From NCBI GenBank assembly GCA_023475025.1, contig JAMCWB010000068.1:1-36907 (forward strand): a stretch of DNA of 36,907 nt, written 5' to 3'. This DNA comes from Gammaproteobacteria bacterium (GTDB lineage: Bacteria > Pseudomonadota > Gammaproteobacteria > Pseudomonadales > Pseudomonadaceae). The position numbers were made by a program, and so were the translations under genes. Below, in pieces: positions 36,518-36,907 of this stretch (position 1 is its first letter; every line of letters begins with the position of its first letter). The notes beneath the pieces were generated by a model that did not search any database, had not been told where the DNA came from, and saw only the letters and a program-made list of their open reading frames with translations.

Positions 36518-36907
36518 ATGAGTGAAGAAATTCTGATCAACGTTACCCCGATGGAAACCCGTGTCGCCCTGGTGGAAAACGGGGTGCTGCAGGAAGTGCA
36601 TATCGAACGCACCCTGCGCCGGGGTATCGTGGGAAATATCTACAAAGGCAAGGTCGTGCGGGTTCTGCCCGGTATGCAAGCCGCCTTTGTCGATATCGGA
36701 CTTGAGCGCGCTGCTTTTATTCATGCCTCGGAAATTTCCCAGCGTGAAGGCTCGGCCGTCGAGCCCATCAGTGCGCTGGTACATGAAGCCCAGTCCATCA
36801 TCGTGCAGGTGACCAAGGACCCTATCGGTACCAAGGGCGCGCGCCTGACCACCCATCTGTCGGTGCCGTCACGCTATCTGGTCTACATGCCGCGCACTTT
36901 TTCGATC
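36518..36907 (+). CDS. rng: Ribonuclease G, 3' end cut by window edge
   Basis: Only the first 130 residues are present. The start MSEEILINVTPMETRVALVENG and the S1 RNA-binding domain from about residue 35 (RRGIVGNIYKGKVVRVLPGMQAAFVDIGLERAAFIHASEI) identify RNase G rather than RNase E. It matures 16S rRNA 5' ends and turns over mRNAs. It is 32 bases after maf with only a weak ribosome site. Confidence 0.93.
   Translation, partial: MSEEILINVTPMETRVALVENGVLQEVHIERTLRRGIVGNIYKGKVVRVLPGMQAAFVDIGLERAAFIHASEISQREGSAVEPISALVHEAQSIIVQVTKDPIGTKGARLTTHLSVPSRYLVYMPRTFSI

Overview
The window looks like a chromosomal segment from a gammaproteobacterium of the Pseudomonadaceae. The order hemA-prfA-prmC-moeB-murI-pagL, a photolyase/MerR/fatty-acid-synthase-like operon, hemH, uraA-upp and hpt follows the Pseudomonas aeruginosa/putida order. 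A gatCAB / mreBCD-maf-rng block closes the window. The moderate GC content, the short PilY1 and the PA4642-type small protein would suit Halopseudomonas or a near relative, but that genus call is inference. I see no tRNA, rRNA, insertion sequence, CRISPR array or phage gene.

Layout. (1) 1-6432: a TPR lipoprotein on the minus strand, cut by the window edge, diverges from a tightly overlapping plus-strand run: hemA (tetrapyrrole entry), prfA and prmC (release factor and its methylase), moeB, murI, pagL. (2) 6422-14851: nine minus-strand genes joined by overlaps or very short gaps. In transcription order they are DUF523-DUF1722, a MerR/LitR-type regulator, DNA photolyase, a SnoaL-like protein, an SDR, an FAD oxidoreductase, DUF1365, a cyclopropane-synthase-like methyltransferase and DUF2878. 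(3) 14960-16169: a second minus-strand pair, an FAD oxidoreductase and a small Trp-rich protein. Both minus-strand units have upstream an inverted-repeat operator that exactly fits the consensus I recall for the light-responsive PplR1 (class II LitR) regulator of P. putida. This reads as a light and photo-oxidative-stress regulon: DNA repair by photolyase plus membrane fatty-acid modification, possibly furan fatty acids. (4) 16403-18334: a TIGR01777 epimerase and hemH.

(5) 18451-23578: a minor-pilin cluster pilV-pilW-pilX-pilY1-pilE lies between hemH and uraA, a place where P. aeruginosa and P. putida have no pilus genes. It lacks fimU and pilY2. (6) 23597-26787: uracil permease and uracil phosphoribosyltransferase on the minus strand, divergent from hpt, followed by two small conserved-looking genes that converge and overlap. 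(7) 26949-29675: a YajG-like lipoprotein and a BCCT/BetT osmolyte transporter, convergent on a perfect bidirectional terminator. (8) 29844-33073: gatC-gatA-gatB on the minus strand, divergent from (9) 33401-36907: mreB-mreC-mreD-maf-rng, for cell shape, nucleotide/septum quality control and RNase G (cut by the window end).

The best candidate for an under-described system is regions 2 and 3. Its regulator has lost residues that I believe bind adenosylcobalamin in CarH. Its CFA-like enzyme has lost two bicarbonate-binding residues of true cyclopropane synthases. Five or more of its partner proteins have no settled function.
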